Assembly (NCBI GenBank): GCA_022711695.1
Contig: JAKLEJ010000052.1
Location: 1-13,034, forward strand
Direction of reading: 5' to 3'
Origin: Verrucomicrobiota bacterium
GTDB lineage: Bacteria > Verrucomicrobiota > Verrucomicrobiia > Limisphaerales > JACRJZ01
DNA length: 13,034 nt
Shown here: in pieces, positions 1-7,600 of the stretch
Layout of the letters: each line of letters begins with the position of its first letter
How positions within the stretch are numbered: the first letter of the stretch is position 1
Made by a program: the position numbers and the translations under genes
Notes under the pieces: model-generated
Told to the model about the DNA's origin: nothing
What the model saw: only the letters and a program-made list of their open reading frames with translations
Databases searched by the model: none

Positions 1-1287
1 GAGGCCATCGACGTGATGGACGAAGCCGGAGCGCGCGCCCGCATCAACTCCATGACCCGGCCGCCGGAGGTCAAGGACATGGAGACGGAGATCGAGCAGA
101 TCAAGACCGCCAAGGAAAAGGCGATCAAGGAGCAAAACTACGAGGTGGCCGCGCAGATGCGCGACAAGGAGAAGCAGGCCAAGGACAAGATCGAGGCCGT
201 GCTGAGCGCCTGGAAAGCCAGCCGCGAGGAAAAACGGGTCCGGGTGGACGAGGATGACATCCTCCAGGTGGTGTCGAAGTGGACCGGCATCCCGCTCCAG
301 CGCATGGAGCAGGGCGAAGCCCAGCGCCTGCTGCGCCTGGAACAGGAGATGTCCGCGGTGGTGGTGGGGCAGAACGAGGCCGTCTCGGCCCTGTGCAAAG
401 CGCTGCGCCGCTCGCGGGCGGACCTCAAGGATCCCAAGCGGCCCATCGGCACGTTTGCGCTGCTGGGGCCGACCGGGGTGGGCAAGACGCTCCTGGCCAA
501 GACCCTGGCCGAATGCATGTTTGGCGACGCCAAGGCGCTCATTCAGCTCGACATGTCCGAGTACATGGAGCGCCACAATGCCTCGCGCATGATCGGATCG
601 CCCCCCGGCTATGTGGGCTACGAAGACGGCGGCCAGCTCACCGAGCAAGTGCGCCGCAAGCCCTACTCGGTCATTCTGTTCGACGAGGTCGAGAAGGCCC
701 ATCCCGACGTCATGAACATGCTCCTGCAGATCCTGGAGGAGGGCAAGCTCACCGACAACGTCGGGCGGGTCGTCAACTTCCGCAACACCGTCGTGCTGAT
801 GACCTCGAACGTGGGCGCGGAGACCATCAAGAAGGGCGTGTCGATGGGCTTCGCTCCCATGAACGACGAATCCAGCTACGAGAAGATGCGGGACCGCATC
901 CTGGAGGAGGCCAAACGCGTCTTCCGGCCGGAGTTCCTGAACCGGCTGGACGATGTGATCGTCTTCCGCTCGCTGAACAAGAAGGACCTGATCGAGATCC
1001 TGGATCTCGAGATTCGCAAGGTGACCGGTCGGCTCAAGGCGCGGCATCTGACCCTCGATCTGGACGCCCCCGCCAAGGACTTCCTGGTGGAAAAAGGCTA
1101 CGACCCGCAATACGGCGCGCGGCCGATGCGGCGGGCGGTGGAGCGCTACCTCGAGGATCCGCTGGCGGAGGAGCTGCTCAAAGGCAGCCTGCGCGACAAC
1201 GAGCCGGTGCAGGCGAGCTTGAAGGACGGCAAGCTGGTCTTCAGCCAGAAGACCCTCGAGCCGCAAGCCGGGGCCATCCCGAGCTGA
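1..1287 (+). CDS. clpC: ATP-dependent Clp protease ATP-binding subunit ClpC (C-terminal part)
   Basis: This is the C-terminal 428 residues of a ClpC-type HSP100 AAA+ unfoldase; the reading frame is open from base 1, so the N-domain and the first AAA+ module lie outside the window. ClpC forms a cytoplasmic hexamer that unfolds proteins and threads them into ClpP. A charged coiled segment (about residues 24-68, with NYEVAAQMRDKE) matches the UVR motif found in ClpC but not in ClpA or ClpB. The second AAA+ module is complete: Walker A GPTGVGKT (about 156-163), pore loop GYVG (about 203-206), Walker B ILFDEVEKAH (about 225-234), sensor-1 MTSN, the arginine-finger region EFLNRLDD, and a GARP sensor-2 motif. 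The tail after the D2 small domain is short and has no other domain. A hairpin terminator follows 15 bases after the stop. The ClpC assignment over ClpB rests on the UVR segment and the lack of a long M-domain coiled coil. Confidence 0.96.
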   Translation, partial: EAIDVMDEAGARARINSMTRPPEVKDMETEIEQIKTAKEKAIKEQNYEVAAQMRDKEKQAKDKIEAVLSAWKASREEKRVRVDEDDILQVVSKWTGIPLQRMEQGEAQRLLRLEQEMSAVVVGQNEAVSALCKALRRSRADLKDPKRPIGTFALLGPTGVGKTLLAKTLAECMFGDAKALIQLDMSEYMERHNASRMIGSPPGYVGYEDGGQLTEQVRRKPYSVILFDEVEKAHPDVMNMLLQILEEGKLTDNVGRVVNFRNTVVLMTSNVGAETIKKGVSMGFAPMNDESSYEKMRDRILEEAKRVFRPEFLNRLDDVIVFRSLNKKDLIEILDLEIRKVTGRLKARHLTLDLDAPAKDFLVEKGYDPQYGARPMRRAVERYLEDPLAEELLKGSLRDNEPVQASLKDGKLVFSQKTLEPQAGAIPS

Positions 1288-1302
1288 GCCTGGCTCTTTC
1301 AG

Positions 1303-1341
1303 ACAGGCGGGGGCGCGGCGCGCTCCCGCCTGTGTCCTTTT
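1303..1341 (+). terminator. Rho-independent terminator after clpC
   Basis: A near-perfect hairpin lies just after the clpC stop. The 9-base arms ACAGGCGGG (1303-1311) and CCCGCCTGT (1325-1333) pair fully. Inside them come one G-U pair, then GCGC pairing with GCGC, around a 3-base GGC loop. The hairpin is followed by GTCCTTTT. The long GC-rich stem and short T-run fit intrinsic termination and would separate clpC from the beta-propeller gene. Confidence 0.75.
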
Positions 1342-1372
1342 CCGGCCATCCCGAAAATGCCGCAATGCCGGG

Positions 1373-1401
1373 TTGACAGCCCCGCGCGATTCCGGTAGCT
1401 C
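1373..1401 (+). promoter_or_regulatory. Possible sigma-70-type promoter of the beta-propeller gene
   Basis: A perfect -35 hexamer TTGACA (1373-1378) is followed after 17 bases by TAGCTC (1396-1401). The -10 match is poor except for the leading TA. The element sits between the clpC terminator and the next gene, where a promoter is needed. It would give a leader of about 30 bases to the ATG at 1440. The -35 and spacer are convincing; the -10 is not. Confidence 0.42.
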
Positions 1402-1439
1402 AACGCAAAACAATGTCCAGAGCCACGTCATCTGCGCCT

Positions 1440-2663
1440 ATGAAACTCACACGAACCCCTTGCATGCCGACCCTTCTTTGCAGCCTGGCCTTGCTGCTGC
1501 CCCGCCCGGCGTCTTTCGCCGAGGATTGGCCGCAGTGGCGCGGCCCCAATCGCGACGGCCTTTCCAAGGAAACCGGCTGGCTGGCGGCCTGGCCGGCCGA
1601 AGGCCCCAAGAAACTCTGGGAAGGCAGCGTGGGGATCGGCTACTCCTCGTTCGCGGTGAGCAAGGGCCGCCTCTACACCCTGGGGAACATTGCCGACAAG
1701 GACAACGTGTTCTGCTTCGACGCCGAGACCGGCAAGCTCAAGTGGAAACACGAGTATCCCTGCCTGGCGAAGGATCCGAACGGCTACCACGGGACCCGCT
1801 GCACCCCCACGGTGGATGGGGAATTTGTCTATACCCTGAGCCGTCACGGAGACTTCTTCTGCCTGGACTCGGCCAACGGCAGCGTGAAGTGGGCCAAGAA
1901 CTTCAAGCGCGAGTTTGGCGGCGAACCGCCGCGGTGGGGTTTCTCGGGCTCGCCCTGGATCGAGAAGGACTGGGTCGTGACCGAGACCGGGAGCACCAAC
2001 GGGGCCTCGGTGGCCGCTTTCAACAAGCTGACGGGCGAGGTGGTGTGGAAGGCCGGCGCCGACCCGGCCGGCTACGCCTCGATCGTCGCGTTCGACCTGA
2101 ACGGCGAGCGCTGCTTCCTCCAATTCAGCAAGGACCACCTCGTCTGCCGCAAGATGAAAAACGGCGCCGAACTGTGGCGCAAGCTGTGGAAGACCAATTA
2201 CGGCGTCAACGCCGCCACACCCATCGTGTCGGGCGATGAGGTCTTCATCTCGAGCGGCTACGGCTACGGCTGCGCCCTCCTGAAAGTGTCGGCCGCCGGC
2301 GCCGAGGAAGTGTGGCGCAACACCGCCATGCGAAACCACGTCAACAGTTGCGTGCTGCTGGATGGCTTCCTCTACGGGTACGACGAAAGCGAGCTCAAGT
2401 GCATCGAGTGGAAGAGCGGCGAGGTCAAGTGGGCGAGCAAGAACTACGGCAAGGGCGCGCTGATGTACGCCGATGGCAAGCTGATCCTCTACGGACAGTC
2501 GGGCAAGCTGGGCCTGGCGGAAGCCTCGCCCGAGGCCTTCAAGGAGCTTTGCAGTTTCCAAGCCCTCACGGGCAAGGACACCTGGGCCAACCCCGTCCTG
2601 GCCAACGGCCGGATTTACGTCCGGAGCCTCGAGAAGATGTTGGCCCTGGACGTGAGGAAGTGA
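1440..2663 (+). CDS. Exported PQQ-like (BamB-type) beta-propeller repeat protein
   Basis: A 407-residue protein. The start at 1440 is chosen because the protein then opens with a standard Sec signal peptide: a positive n-region (MKLTR), a hydrophobic leucine-rich core, and likely cleavage after ASFA, around residue 27. An in-frame ATG at 1413 would put nine extra residues before the signal. The mature protein begins EDWPQWRGPNRDG, a start typical of PQQ-like repeat proteins in Planctomycetes and Verrucomicrobia. About eight repeats with a Gly-x-x-x-Trp blade signature (for example GKLKW, GSVKW, GEVVW, GAELW, GEVKW) predict a beta-propeller. Family members act in the periplasm or outside the cell as binding or scaffold proteins, and some are PQQ dehydrogenases. 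No heme motif or PQQ-dehydrogenase catalytic signature is visible, so no enzymatic role is claimed. It appears monocistronic, with its own promoter candidate and no Shine-Dalgarno sequence. Confidence 0.85.
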   Translation: MKLTRTPCMPTLLCSLALLLPRPASFAEDWPQWRGPNRDGLSKETGWLAAWPAEGPKKLWEGSVGIGYSSFAVSKGRLYTLGNIADKDNVFCFDAETGKLKWKHEYPCLAKDPNGYHGTRCTPTVDGEFVYTLSRHGDFFCLDSANGSVKWAKNFKREFGGEPPRWGFSGSPWIEKDWVVTETGSTNGASVAAFNKLTGEVVWKAGADPAGYASIVAFDLNGERCFLQFSKDHLVCRKMKNGAELWRKLWKTNYGVNAATPIVSGDEVFISSGYGYGCALLKVSAAGAEEVWRNTAMRNHVNSCVLLDGFLYGYDESELKCIEWKSGEVKWASKNYGKGALMYADGKLILYGQSGKLGLAEASPEAFKELCSFQALTGKDTWANPVLANGRIYVRSLEKMLALDVRK

Positions 2664-2728
2664 GGCGACCTCCCCCGCGTGGGCGGCAGGGCTCGCGCCC
2701 AGACGACAGCCGGGGCGGCGAACCGCCA

Positions 2729-2753
2729 GGCCCGTTGGCCGTCCGTCCGGGCC
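2729..2753 (+). terminator. Weak inverted repeat after the beta-propeller gene
   Basis: In the 142-base gap before recJ, GGCCCG (2729-2734) can pair with CGGGCC (2748-2753) across a 13-base loop, followed by GTTTCC. The stem is only six pairs and the T-run is three bases, so it is at best a weak terminator. I see nothing else of note in this gap. Confidence 0.22.
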
Positions 2754-2805
2754 GTTTCCGGCAGCGGGTGAGAGTGTCCATGTCGATCGTCGCACCGTCT
2801 CCGCC

Positions 2806-4554
2806 ATGAAATACCGCTGGTCGCTCGCCCCGGCCCAGCCGGCGCTGGCGGATCATCTTTCCAGGCAGCTCGGCGTTTCGTCGCTGCTGGCGCAATGCCT
2901 GCTCAACCGCGGGCTGAGCGAGCTGGAGGGAATCCGCCGATTTCTCGAGCCCCGGCTCAAACACCTCTCGGATCCGTTCCTTCTCCCGGACATGGCGGCG
3001 GCGGTGGAGCGCCTTTCAGCGGCCCGCAACCGGGCCGAGAAAGTGGTCATCTTCGGGGACTACGACGTGGACGGCGTGACCGCGACCGCGTTGCTGACCG
3101 AGGTTCTGGGCGCGCTGGGGTGGCGGATCGAGCATTACCTGCCGCACCGCATGGATGAAGGCTACGGCCTGAGCCGGAGCGCGGTGGAAACGTGTGTGAA
3201 GCAGCTCCGCCCCGGCTTGCTGCTGGCCGTGGACTGCGGCTCGACGGCCGTCGAGAGCATCGCCTGGATTGGCCGGCAGGGGATCGATTCGATTGTGCTC
3301 GATCATCATCAGGTCTCCTCCCCCGCCCCCGAAGCGGTGGCGCTGGTGAACCCGCATCGTCGGCGCGGGCCGGACGCCTCGGGGGAATCGCCTCCGGCGG
3401 ACGCCCTGGGTCTATGCTCGGCCGGGCTGGCCTTCAAACTGGCGCACGCGGTGGTCAAAGCCGGGCGTCAGTCGGGCCTGCCCGGGGCCGAGACCTTCGA
3501 TCTCAGGCCCTGCCTGGACCTGGTGGCCCTGGGCACCATCGCCGACCTGGTCCCTTTGACGGGCGAAAACCGCATTCTGGTGTCGGCCGGGCTGGAGCGC
3601 TTGAACGCCACCCACCGGCCCGGATTGCAGGCGCTCCGGCAGGTGGCGGGCATCCCGGGCCGGATCGGCGGCTATGAAGTCGGCTACCAGCTCGCTCCGC
3701 GCCTCAACGCCGCGGGCCGTCTCGAAACCGCGGGCGAAGCCCTCCGCCTGGTGCTGGCCCGCGCCCCGGCCGAGGCCGAACCGCTGGCTCGCAGCCTCGA
3801 CGCCCGCAACCGCGAGCGACAGCAGATCGAGCGCGGCATCGTCGAGGAGGTCATCGCCTTGGTCCGCGCCCGCTTCAACCCGCAGGAGGATTATGTCATT
3901 GTCGAGGGCCGCGAGTCCTGGCACATCGGCGTGGTGGGCATCGTCGCCTCCCGGGTGCTGCACGAGTTTCACCGGCCCGCGATCGTCCTGGGCGGCGAGG
4001 GCGCCGAGTGGCGCGGCTCGGGGCGGAGCATCGACGGCTTCGACCTGGCCGCCGCGCTCGAGGCTTGCCATGACCTGCTCTCCCGCCATGGCGGCCATGC
4101 CATGGCCGCGGGATTGTCCGTTGCCCCGGAGAATGTTCCCGCGCTGCGCGCCCGGCTCAACGACCTGGCCCGTCGTTGTCTCCGGGCGGAGCAGCTTCAA
4201 CCGGCGCTGCGGTTGGACGCCGAAATCGCCGCCCGCGACCTGAGCCTGCAGCGCCTGGAAGAACTCGACCGCCTCCAGCAGACGGGCATCGGCAATCCTG
4301 CGGTTCATCTTGTGCTCCGCAACGCCTCGCATCAGCGCCCGCTCCAGCGCATGGGGGCCGACCGGCGTCATGCCCGGCTCTGGATCACCGACGGCGCGGC
4401 GGTCTGCGAAGCCGTCATCTGGGGCGTCGGAGACGGCCCCCTGCCGGTGGGGCGTTTCGATCTCGCCTTCCAGCCCCAGATCAACGAATTCGAGGGGGTC
4501 AGGCGCGTCCAGCTCAAGGTGCTGGACTGGCGACCGGCCGAGCCGGCTCGCTGA
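2806..4554 (+). CDS. recJ: Single-stranded-DNA-specific 5'-3' exonuclease RecJ
   Basis: A complete 582-residue RecJ, close to the usual 560-580. RecJ degrades single-stranded DNA 5' to 3' in RecF-pathway recombination, mismatch repair and base-excision repair, using two metal ions. The DHH-family motifs are in order: GDYDVDG (84-90), AVDCGS (141-146), the LDHH motif (165-168), ALGTIADLVPL (241-251) and RLNAAGRL (299-306). The DHHA1 domain has SWHIGVVGIVASR (371-383), WRGSGRSIDGFD (402-413) and HGGHAMAAG (428-436). The C-terminal part (about 470-577) is the oligonucleotide-binding fold. The ATG at 2806 gives a normal RecJ N-terminus; no Shine-Dalgarno sequence precedes it. The gene converges on the isomerase gene on the other strand, with 17 bases between stops. 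All catalytic aspartates and histidines expected from the motifs are present. Confidence 0.97.
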   Translation: MKYRWSLAPAQPALADHLSRQLGVSSLLAQCLLNRGLSELEGIRRFLEPRLKHLSDPFLLPDMAAAVERLSAARNRAEKVVIFGDYDVDGVTATALLTEVLGALGWRIEHYLPHRMDEGYGLSRSAVETCVKQLRPGLLLAVDCGSTAVESIAWIGRQGIDSIVLDHHQVSSPAPEAVALVNPHRRRGPDASGESPPADALGLCSAGLAFKLAHAVVKAGRQSGLPGAETFDLRPCLDLVALGTIADLVPLTGENRILVSAGLERLNATHRPGLQALRQVAGIPGRIGGYEVGYQLAPRLNAAGRLETAGEALRLVLARAPAEAEPLARSLDARNRERQQIERGIVEEVIALVRARFNPQEDYVIVEGRESWHIGVVGIVASRVLHEFHRPAIVLGGEGAEWRGSGRSIDGFDLAAALEACHDLLSRHGGHAMAAGLSVAPENVPALRARLNDLARRCLRAEQLQPALRLDAEIAARDLSLQRLEELDRLQQTGIGNPAVHLVLRNASHQRPLQRMGADRRHARLWITDGAAVCEAVIWGVGDGPLPVGRFDLAFQPQINEFEGVRRVQLKVLDWRPAEPAR

Positions 4555-4573
4555 CACCTCCGTCCGCCGGCTC
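4540..4573. terminator. Inverted repeat spanning two convergent stop codons
   Basis: A perfect 8-base inverted repeat, GAGCCGGC (4540-4547) and GCCGGCTC (4566-4573), has an 18-base loop. It lies exactly where recJ and the isomerase gene meet: the recJ stop is in the loop and the isomerase stop overlaps the right arm. It could act as a shared bidirectional terminator. There is no T-run on either strand and the loop is long, so the call is tentative. Confidence 0.33.
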
Positions 4574-5471
4574 AGGGTTTCCGGGCGATCAAGGCCTCGA
4601 GAAACAGCCGCGCCTTCCTGGCCTCGGCGGTCACCTGGGCGGCATCGCCGCGGTCGAGACATTCCACCACCAGCGGGCCGGCGCGGAAGCCGCCCTGGCG
4701 CAGGCGCGCGAACACCTCGCGGAACCGCACCCGCCCCGTGCCCGGGGTCACCGCCACTTCCTTGGGCGGCTTGAAATCCTTCACGCTCATCCCCGCCACC
4801 AGGCCATCGACCGTGGCGGCATCGTCCACCGGGTCCAGCTTGCCATCGGAATAATAGAAAATATTGCCGGGATCGTACCACAGCCGGAAGTTGCGATGGC
4901 CCACTTTCTCGATGATCTGACGGCATTGGACACCGGTGGCGTTCTGGCCGCCGTGCGGTTTGACGCTCAGCCCCACTGCTTTGGCCTCGGCATACGCGCA
5001 GCATTCGGCGACCGCCTTGTAGTAAGGCTCGAAGAGCTTCGGATCGCTGGTCCCGCCCAGCAGGAGGTTCGGGCATCGGCACAGCGCCGAATGGTCCACC
5101 AGGCGCTTCAGGCCGGCGATGCCGGCTTCGATCGACTTGGCCGCGGGAAAATCGCCGCCGTAAATGGAGAGGATCTTCAGCCCGCGTTGCTCGGCGGCCG
5201 CGGCGATGGCCGTCACCTCGTCGGGCGTCGAATCCACGTTGATCACGACCCAGGATTTGCCCTTGGCGGTCATGATCCCCGCGTATTTGTAGCCGGCCTC
5301 GGCAATGCCATCGAGGGCGATCCGGTACTCATGCTGGTCCCAGGGACGAGTGTAGCATCCGATCGGGTAGGCGGCGGGTTCGGCGGCCGCGGCCGCGTTT
5401 GCGGAGGCGCCGGCTGCGGCCAGCGCCGCCATGGACTTGAGGAACTCGCGTCGATTCAGGGTGGCGTTCAT
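4572..5471 (-). CDS. Tat-exported sugar phosphate isomerase/epimerase-type TIM-barrel protein
   Basis: A 299-residue protein of the xylose-isomerase-like TIM-barrel superfamily. The start at 5471 is chosen over the in-frame upstream codon at 5504 because a Shine-Dalgarno GGAGAAG lies just before it and the upstream codon falls inside the preceding gene. Residues 1-30 are a twin-arginine signal with NRREFLK (6-12) and an alanine-rich core ending ANAAAAA. The barrel carries likely metal-site and active-site residues: KPHGG (His173), WYDPGN (Asp200), SVKDFK (229-234) and a late VVECLD (Glu270). Relatives isomerise or epimerise sugars or hydroxypyruvate; the substrate here cannot be read from the sequence. 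It lies 20 bases after the Gfo/Idh/MocA gene, a pairing common in PVC bacteria and often linked to oxidised-sugar (3-keto-glycoside) breakdown. That link is an inference. Confidence 0.85.
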   Translation of the reverse strand: MNATLNRREFLKSMAALAAAGASANAAAAAEPAAYPIGCYTRPWDQHEYRIALDGIAEAGYKYAGIMTAKGKSWVVINVDSTPDEVTAIAAAAEQRGLKILSIYGGDFPAAKSIEAGIAGLKRLVDHSALCRCPNLLLGGTSDPKLFEPYYKAVAECCAYAEAKAVGLSVKPHGGQNATGVQCRQIIEKVGHRNFRLWYDPGNIFYYSDGKLDPVDDAATVDGLVAGMSVKDFKPPKEVAVTPGTGRVRFREVFARLRQGGFRAGPLVVECLDRGDAAQVTAEARKARLFLEALIARKP

Positions 5472-5491
5472 GGGTCTTCTCCGGGCGGGGT

Positions 5492-6823
5492 TCAGGCCAT
5501 CCACTTGTCATGTTCGGCGCGCCCCTGCATGGCCGTGGGGTAGCGGCCGTCGGGACCGGGCTTGACGGGCGGCTCGACGTCCCAACCATATCGGGGCAGC
5601 GCAAACGAGCGTTTCGAGTTCATCACGTCCTCCCAGGTGAGAATCTGGCCCGAGTAGCAGGCCATCTGGGCGGCGATGCCCAGCGCGCTGCTCAGACACA
5701 TGTAGGCGCCATTGTCGATCGGGCGGCCGGCGCGGATCGAGGCGAAGAGCTCGGCATGCTCGACCTCGTACATGTTCTGGCGCGGCTGCTCGTAGCGCCA
5801 GTTGACGGCGCCTTCGATGCGGTAGTTGAGCAAATCGCAGCGGCCGCGCGTACCCAGGATGAAATCCGAGGTATTGTTGTAGCACTCGGATTGATCGCGG
5901 GTGAACCCGAACACCCGGACGCCGTTCTCGTATTCGAACACCACGGCCTGGTGGTCGAACTGGTCTCCAAAGCGGGGGTCGAGCGCGGTCTGGCGGCCGC
6001 CCATGCCCCAGAGACGCCGGGGCGGCTTGTCCCCCAGCGCCCACGAGGCCTTGTCCAGGCTGTGGACCAGTTGCTGGGCGGTCTGGTCGCCGGACAGCCA
6101 GTTGAAGTGATACCAGTTCCACATCTGGTACTCGATCTCGCTTTGCCCGGCGCGCCGCTCGCGCACAATATAGGGCTGGCCCACGTAGGTCTCCTGAATG
6201 GCCACGATCTCGCCAATGGCCCCGTCGCGGACCCGCTTCATGGTCTCGCGCACGCCAGGGTCGTAGCGCCAGCAAAGGCCGGACACCAGGCTCAGCTTTT
6301 TGGATCGAGCCGCCTCGCTGGCCGCCATCGAGACCTTCAGCCCCGGGATGTCGATGCCGTGCGGCTTCTCGCAGAACACGTGTTTGCCGGCGTCCACCGC
6401 GGCGCGGAGAATCTCGGGGATAAAATGCGACGCGGGCGCGATCAGCACCACATCCACGCCGCAGCCCAGCAGCCCGCGGTAAGCGTCAAAGCCGGTGAAA
6501 CAGCGCGTGTCCGCAAAATCGACCTGCTCGGGGCGGGCGGCCTGGAGCCGTTGGCGGCTGGCATCCAGGCGCTCCTTGAAGAGATCCGCCAGCGCCACCA
6601 GGCGAACGTCCGGCCCCGCCTTCATGGCATTGAGGGCGGCCTCGGTTCCGCGGCCGCCGCAGCCGATCAAGCCCACGCGGATTTGGCCGCTTCCGGCGGC
6701 GTGGACGCTTCGCTCCAGCGAGAGCGCGCCCAAGGCGGCAGCCCCCGCCAGACTCGAGGTCGTCTTGAGGAATTGCTTTCGCGTCAGCGGTTGTTCCGGC
6801 CAGAGAGGGAGTTTGCTTTGCAT
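5492..6823 (-). CDS. Gfo/Idh/MocA family oxidoreductase, Tat-exported
   Basis: A 443-residue NAD(P)-dependent sugar or inositol dehydrogenase-like protein. The N-terminus has a Tat-like signal, TRKQFLK (14-20; RK rather than RR), followed by a small-residue hydrophobic stretch to about HAAGS (41-45). The Rossmann domain follows with RVGLIGCGGRG (49-59), the acid VALAD at the end of the second strand, and the family signature CEKPHG (151-156). The C-terminal alpha/beta domain contains the typical QQLVHSLDKA helix. The start at 6823 is chosen because it gives the signal a short positive n-region and has a -10-like GATAAT exactly 6 bases upstream; an in-frame upstream start (6895) would add 24 residues unlike a leader. 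It is the first gene of a two-gene operon with the isomerase. Substrate unknown; family members oxidise sugars, inositols or glycosides. Confidence 0.9.
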   Translation of the reverse strand: MQSKLPLWPEQPLTRKQFLKTTSSLAGAAALGALSLERSVHAAGSGQIRVGLIGCGGRGTEAALNAMKAGPDVRLVALADLFKERLDASRQRLQAARPEQVDFADTRCFTGFDAYRGLLGCGVDVVLIAPASHFIPEILRAAVDAGKHVFCEKPHGIDIPGLKVSMAASEAARSKKLSLVSGLCWRYDPGVRETMKRVRDGAIGEIVAIQETYVGQPYIVRERRAGQSEIEYQMWNWYHFNWLSGDQTAQQLVHSLDKASWALGDKPPRRLWGMGGRQTALDPRFGDQFDHQAVVFEYENGVRVFGFTRDQSECYNNTSDFILGTRGRCDLLNYRIEGAVNWRYEQPRQNMYEVEHAELFASIRAGRPIDNGAYMCLSSALGIAAQMACYSGQILTWEDVMNSKRSFALPRYGWDVEPPVKPGPDGRYPTAMQGRAEHDKWMA

Positions 6824-6829
6824 GGCGGC

Positions 6830-6857
6830 ATTATCCACACTCCCGCCCCCGAGCCAA
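6830..6857 (-). promoter_or_regulatory. Promoter candidate for a leaderless oxidoreductase transcript
   Basis: Read on the minus strand: TTGGCT (6857-6852), a 16-base spacer, then GATAAT (6835-6830), five of six matches to the -10 consensus. The ATG at 6823 begins 6 bases after the -10, about where transcription should start, so the mRNA would have no leader. The gene has no Shine-Dalgarno sequence, which agrees. Confidence 0.42.
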
Positions 6858-6906
6858 GATCCGAATCTGACATCGGAGCGCAAGACGGCCAGCAAATCAG
6901 GCGGCC

Positions 6907-7293
6907 TCAGGCGGGCAGCCCAAGGCTGAGCCGCACTTCACGGCGAATGGCCTTGGCCTGCTCCAGAGCGCGGCGACCGTGCGTCCTTCCTGCGTTGTGG
7001 CCCGGATAGCGGAAGTCCACCGCGTAATCGGTGAGCATCTGAGCCGCAGGGCGGAATGCAGCCCAGAGCGGTTCCACGCCGAGCAGTTGATTCAAGAGAA
7101 TGTCAAGGTCGTGCGTCCGGAGAACGGCAAGACCCGCCTCTTCCATCCTGGCCTTGAGATACTTCTCCGCGCATTGTTGGGCGTGAAAGCAGACACCGCT
7201 CCATAGCGGCCGCTTGCGGCGACGCGACAAATCCACAGCAGCGAGGTAATCCTCCTCCGCCTTGGCCACCCACTCACGCGTGATGGGCTTCAT
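6907..7293 (-). CDS. HEPN domain protein (toxin component of an MNT-HEPN pair)
   Basis: A 128-residue, all-helical HEPN protein. The family hallmark FHAQQCAEKYLKA (36-48) is clear, followed by RTHDLDILL (59-67) and VDFRYPG (92-98), also typical. HEPN proteins of this kind pair with minimal nucleotidyltransferases; many are ribonucleases that act as toxins. The start at 7293 lies inside the 3' end of the MNT gene (20-base overlap), so the two are probably translationally coupled. The RX4HXY motif known from the characterised HepT toxins is not present. The nearest Arg/His patterns are RTH (59-61) and RYPGH (95-99), so the catalytic mechanism is uncertain. Base composition looks less GC-rich than the flanks by eye, consistent with horizontal transfer (not computed). 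Confidence 0.85.
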   Translation of the reverse strand: MKPITREWVAKAEEDYLAAVDLSRRRKRPLWSGVCFHAQQCAEKYLKARMEEAGLAVLRTHDLDILLNQLLGVEPLWAAFRPAAQMLTDYAVDFRYPGHNAGRTHGRRALEQAKAIRREVRLSLGLPA

Positions 7294-7594
7294 ACACGAC
7301 CTTGCCGCGCGTCATCACTTCAGTGATGAAGGAGTCGCCCCAACTCAGGCGACGCTTCACGTCTTCCGGCGAGCGCACCAAGATATCAACGGGAAAGCCG
7401 GCGGAGATGCGGCGGCGAATTGCCAGAGAGGGGCGAGCGCCGCGCTTCTTCACCGGCATGACGACCATGACATCTACGTCGGAGTCTGGGGAAGGCGCTC
7501 CGTAGGCGTACGATCCGAACACGACGATGCGCTGCGGGTGGAACTCGCGCGCGATCGTGTCGCAGTAGCGTTGGATGTCGTTCCACGCGATCAC
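7274..7594 (-). CDS. Minimal nucleotidyltransferase (MNT, antitoxin component)
   Basis: A 106-residue nucleotidyltransferase-fold protein. It carries the full GSX10DXD signature: Gly27-Ser28, then Asp39-Val-Asp41, within VVFGSYAYGAPSPDSDVD, plus a likely third metal ligand in FPVDILV (Asp70). In characterised MntA-HepT systems the MNT protein neutralises the HEPN toxin by AMPylating it. The GTG at 7594 is chosen as start because the family N-terminus (WNDIQRYCDTIAREFHP) begins right after it and a -10-like TATCGT sits 6 bases upstream. The frame stays open further upstream, but that part is an antisense-like shadow of the DCC gene. A TTG a few codons upstream is an alternative start. It overlaps the HEPN gene by 20 bases. 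Confidence 0.85.
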   Translation of the reverse strand: MIAWNDIQRYCDTIAREFHPQRIVVFGSYAYGAPSPDSDVDVMVVMPVKKRGARPSLAIRRRISAGFPVDILVRSPEDVKRRLSWGDSFITEVMTRGKVVYEAHHA

Positions 7595-7600
7595 GGTGGA

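Noticed and set aside
1428..2807. A 459-codon minus-strand open frame opposite the beta-propeller gene
   Set aside because: The plus-strand product has a signal peptide and beta-propeller repeats; the minus-strand translation has none of these and is Gly/Ala/Arg-rich.
3412..5082. A 556-codon open frame on the minus strand across recJ and the isomerase gene
   Set aside because: It lies antisense to recJ and then overlaps the isomerase gene in another frame. The protein has no recognisable motif and the composition (Gly/Arg/Ala/Gln-rich) is typical of GC-rich shadow frames.
5510..7009. A 499-codon open frame on the plus strand opposite the Gfo/Idh gene
   Set aside because: Antisense shadow of a gene with clear Rossmann and EKP motifs; no domain is visible in the translation.
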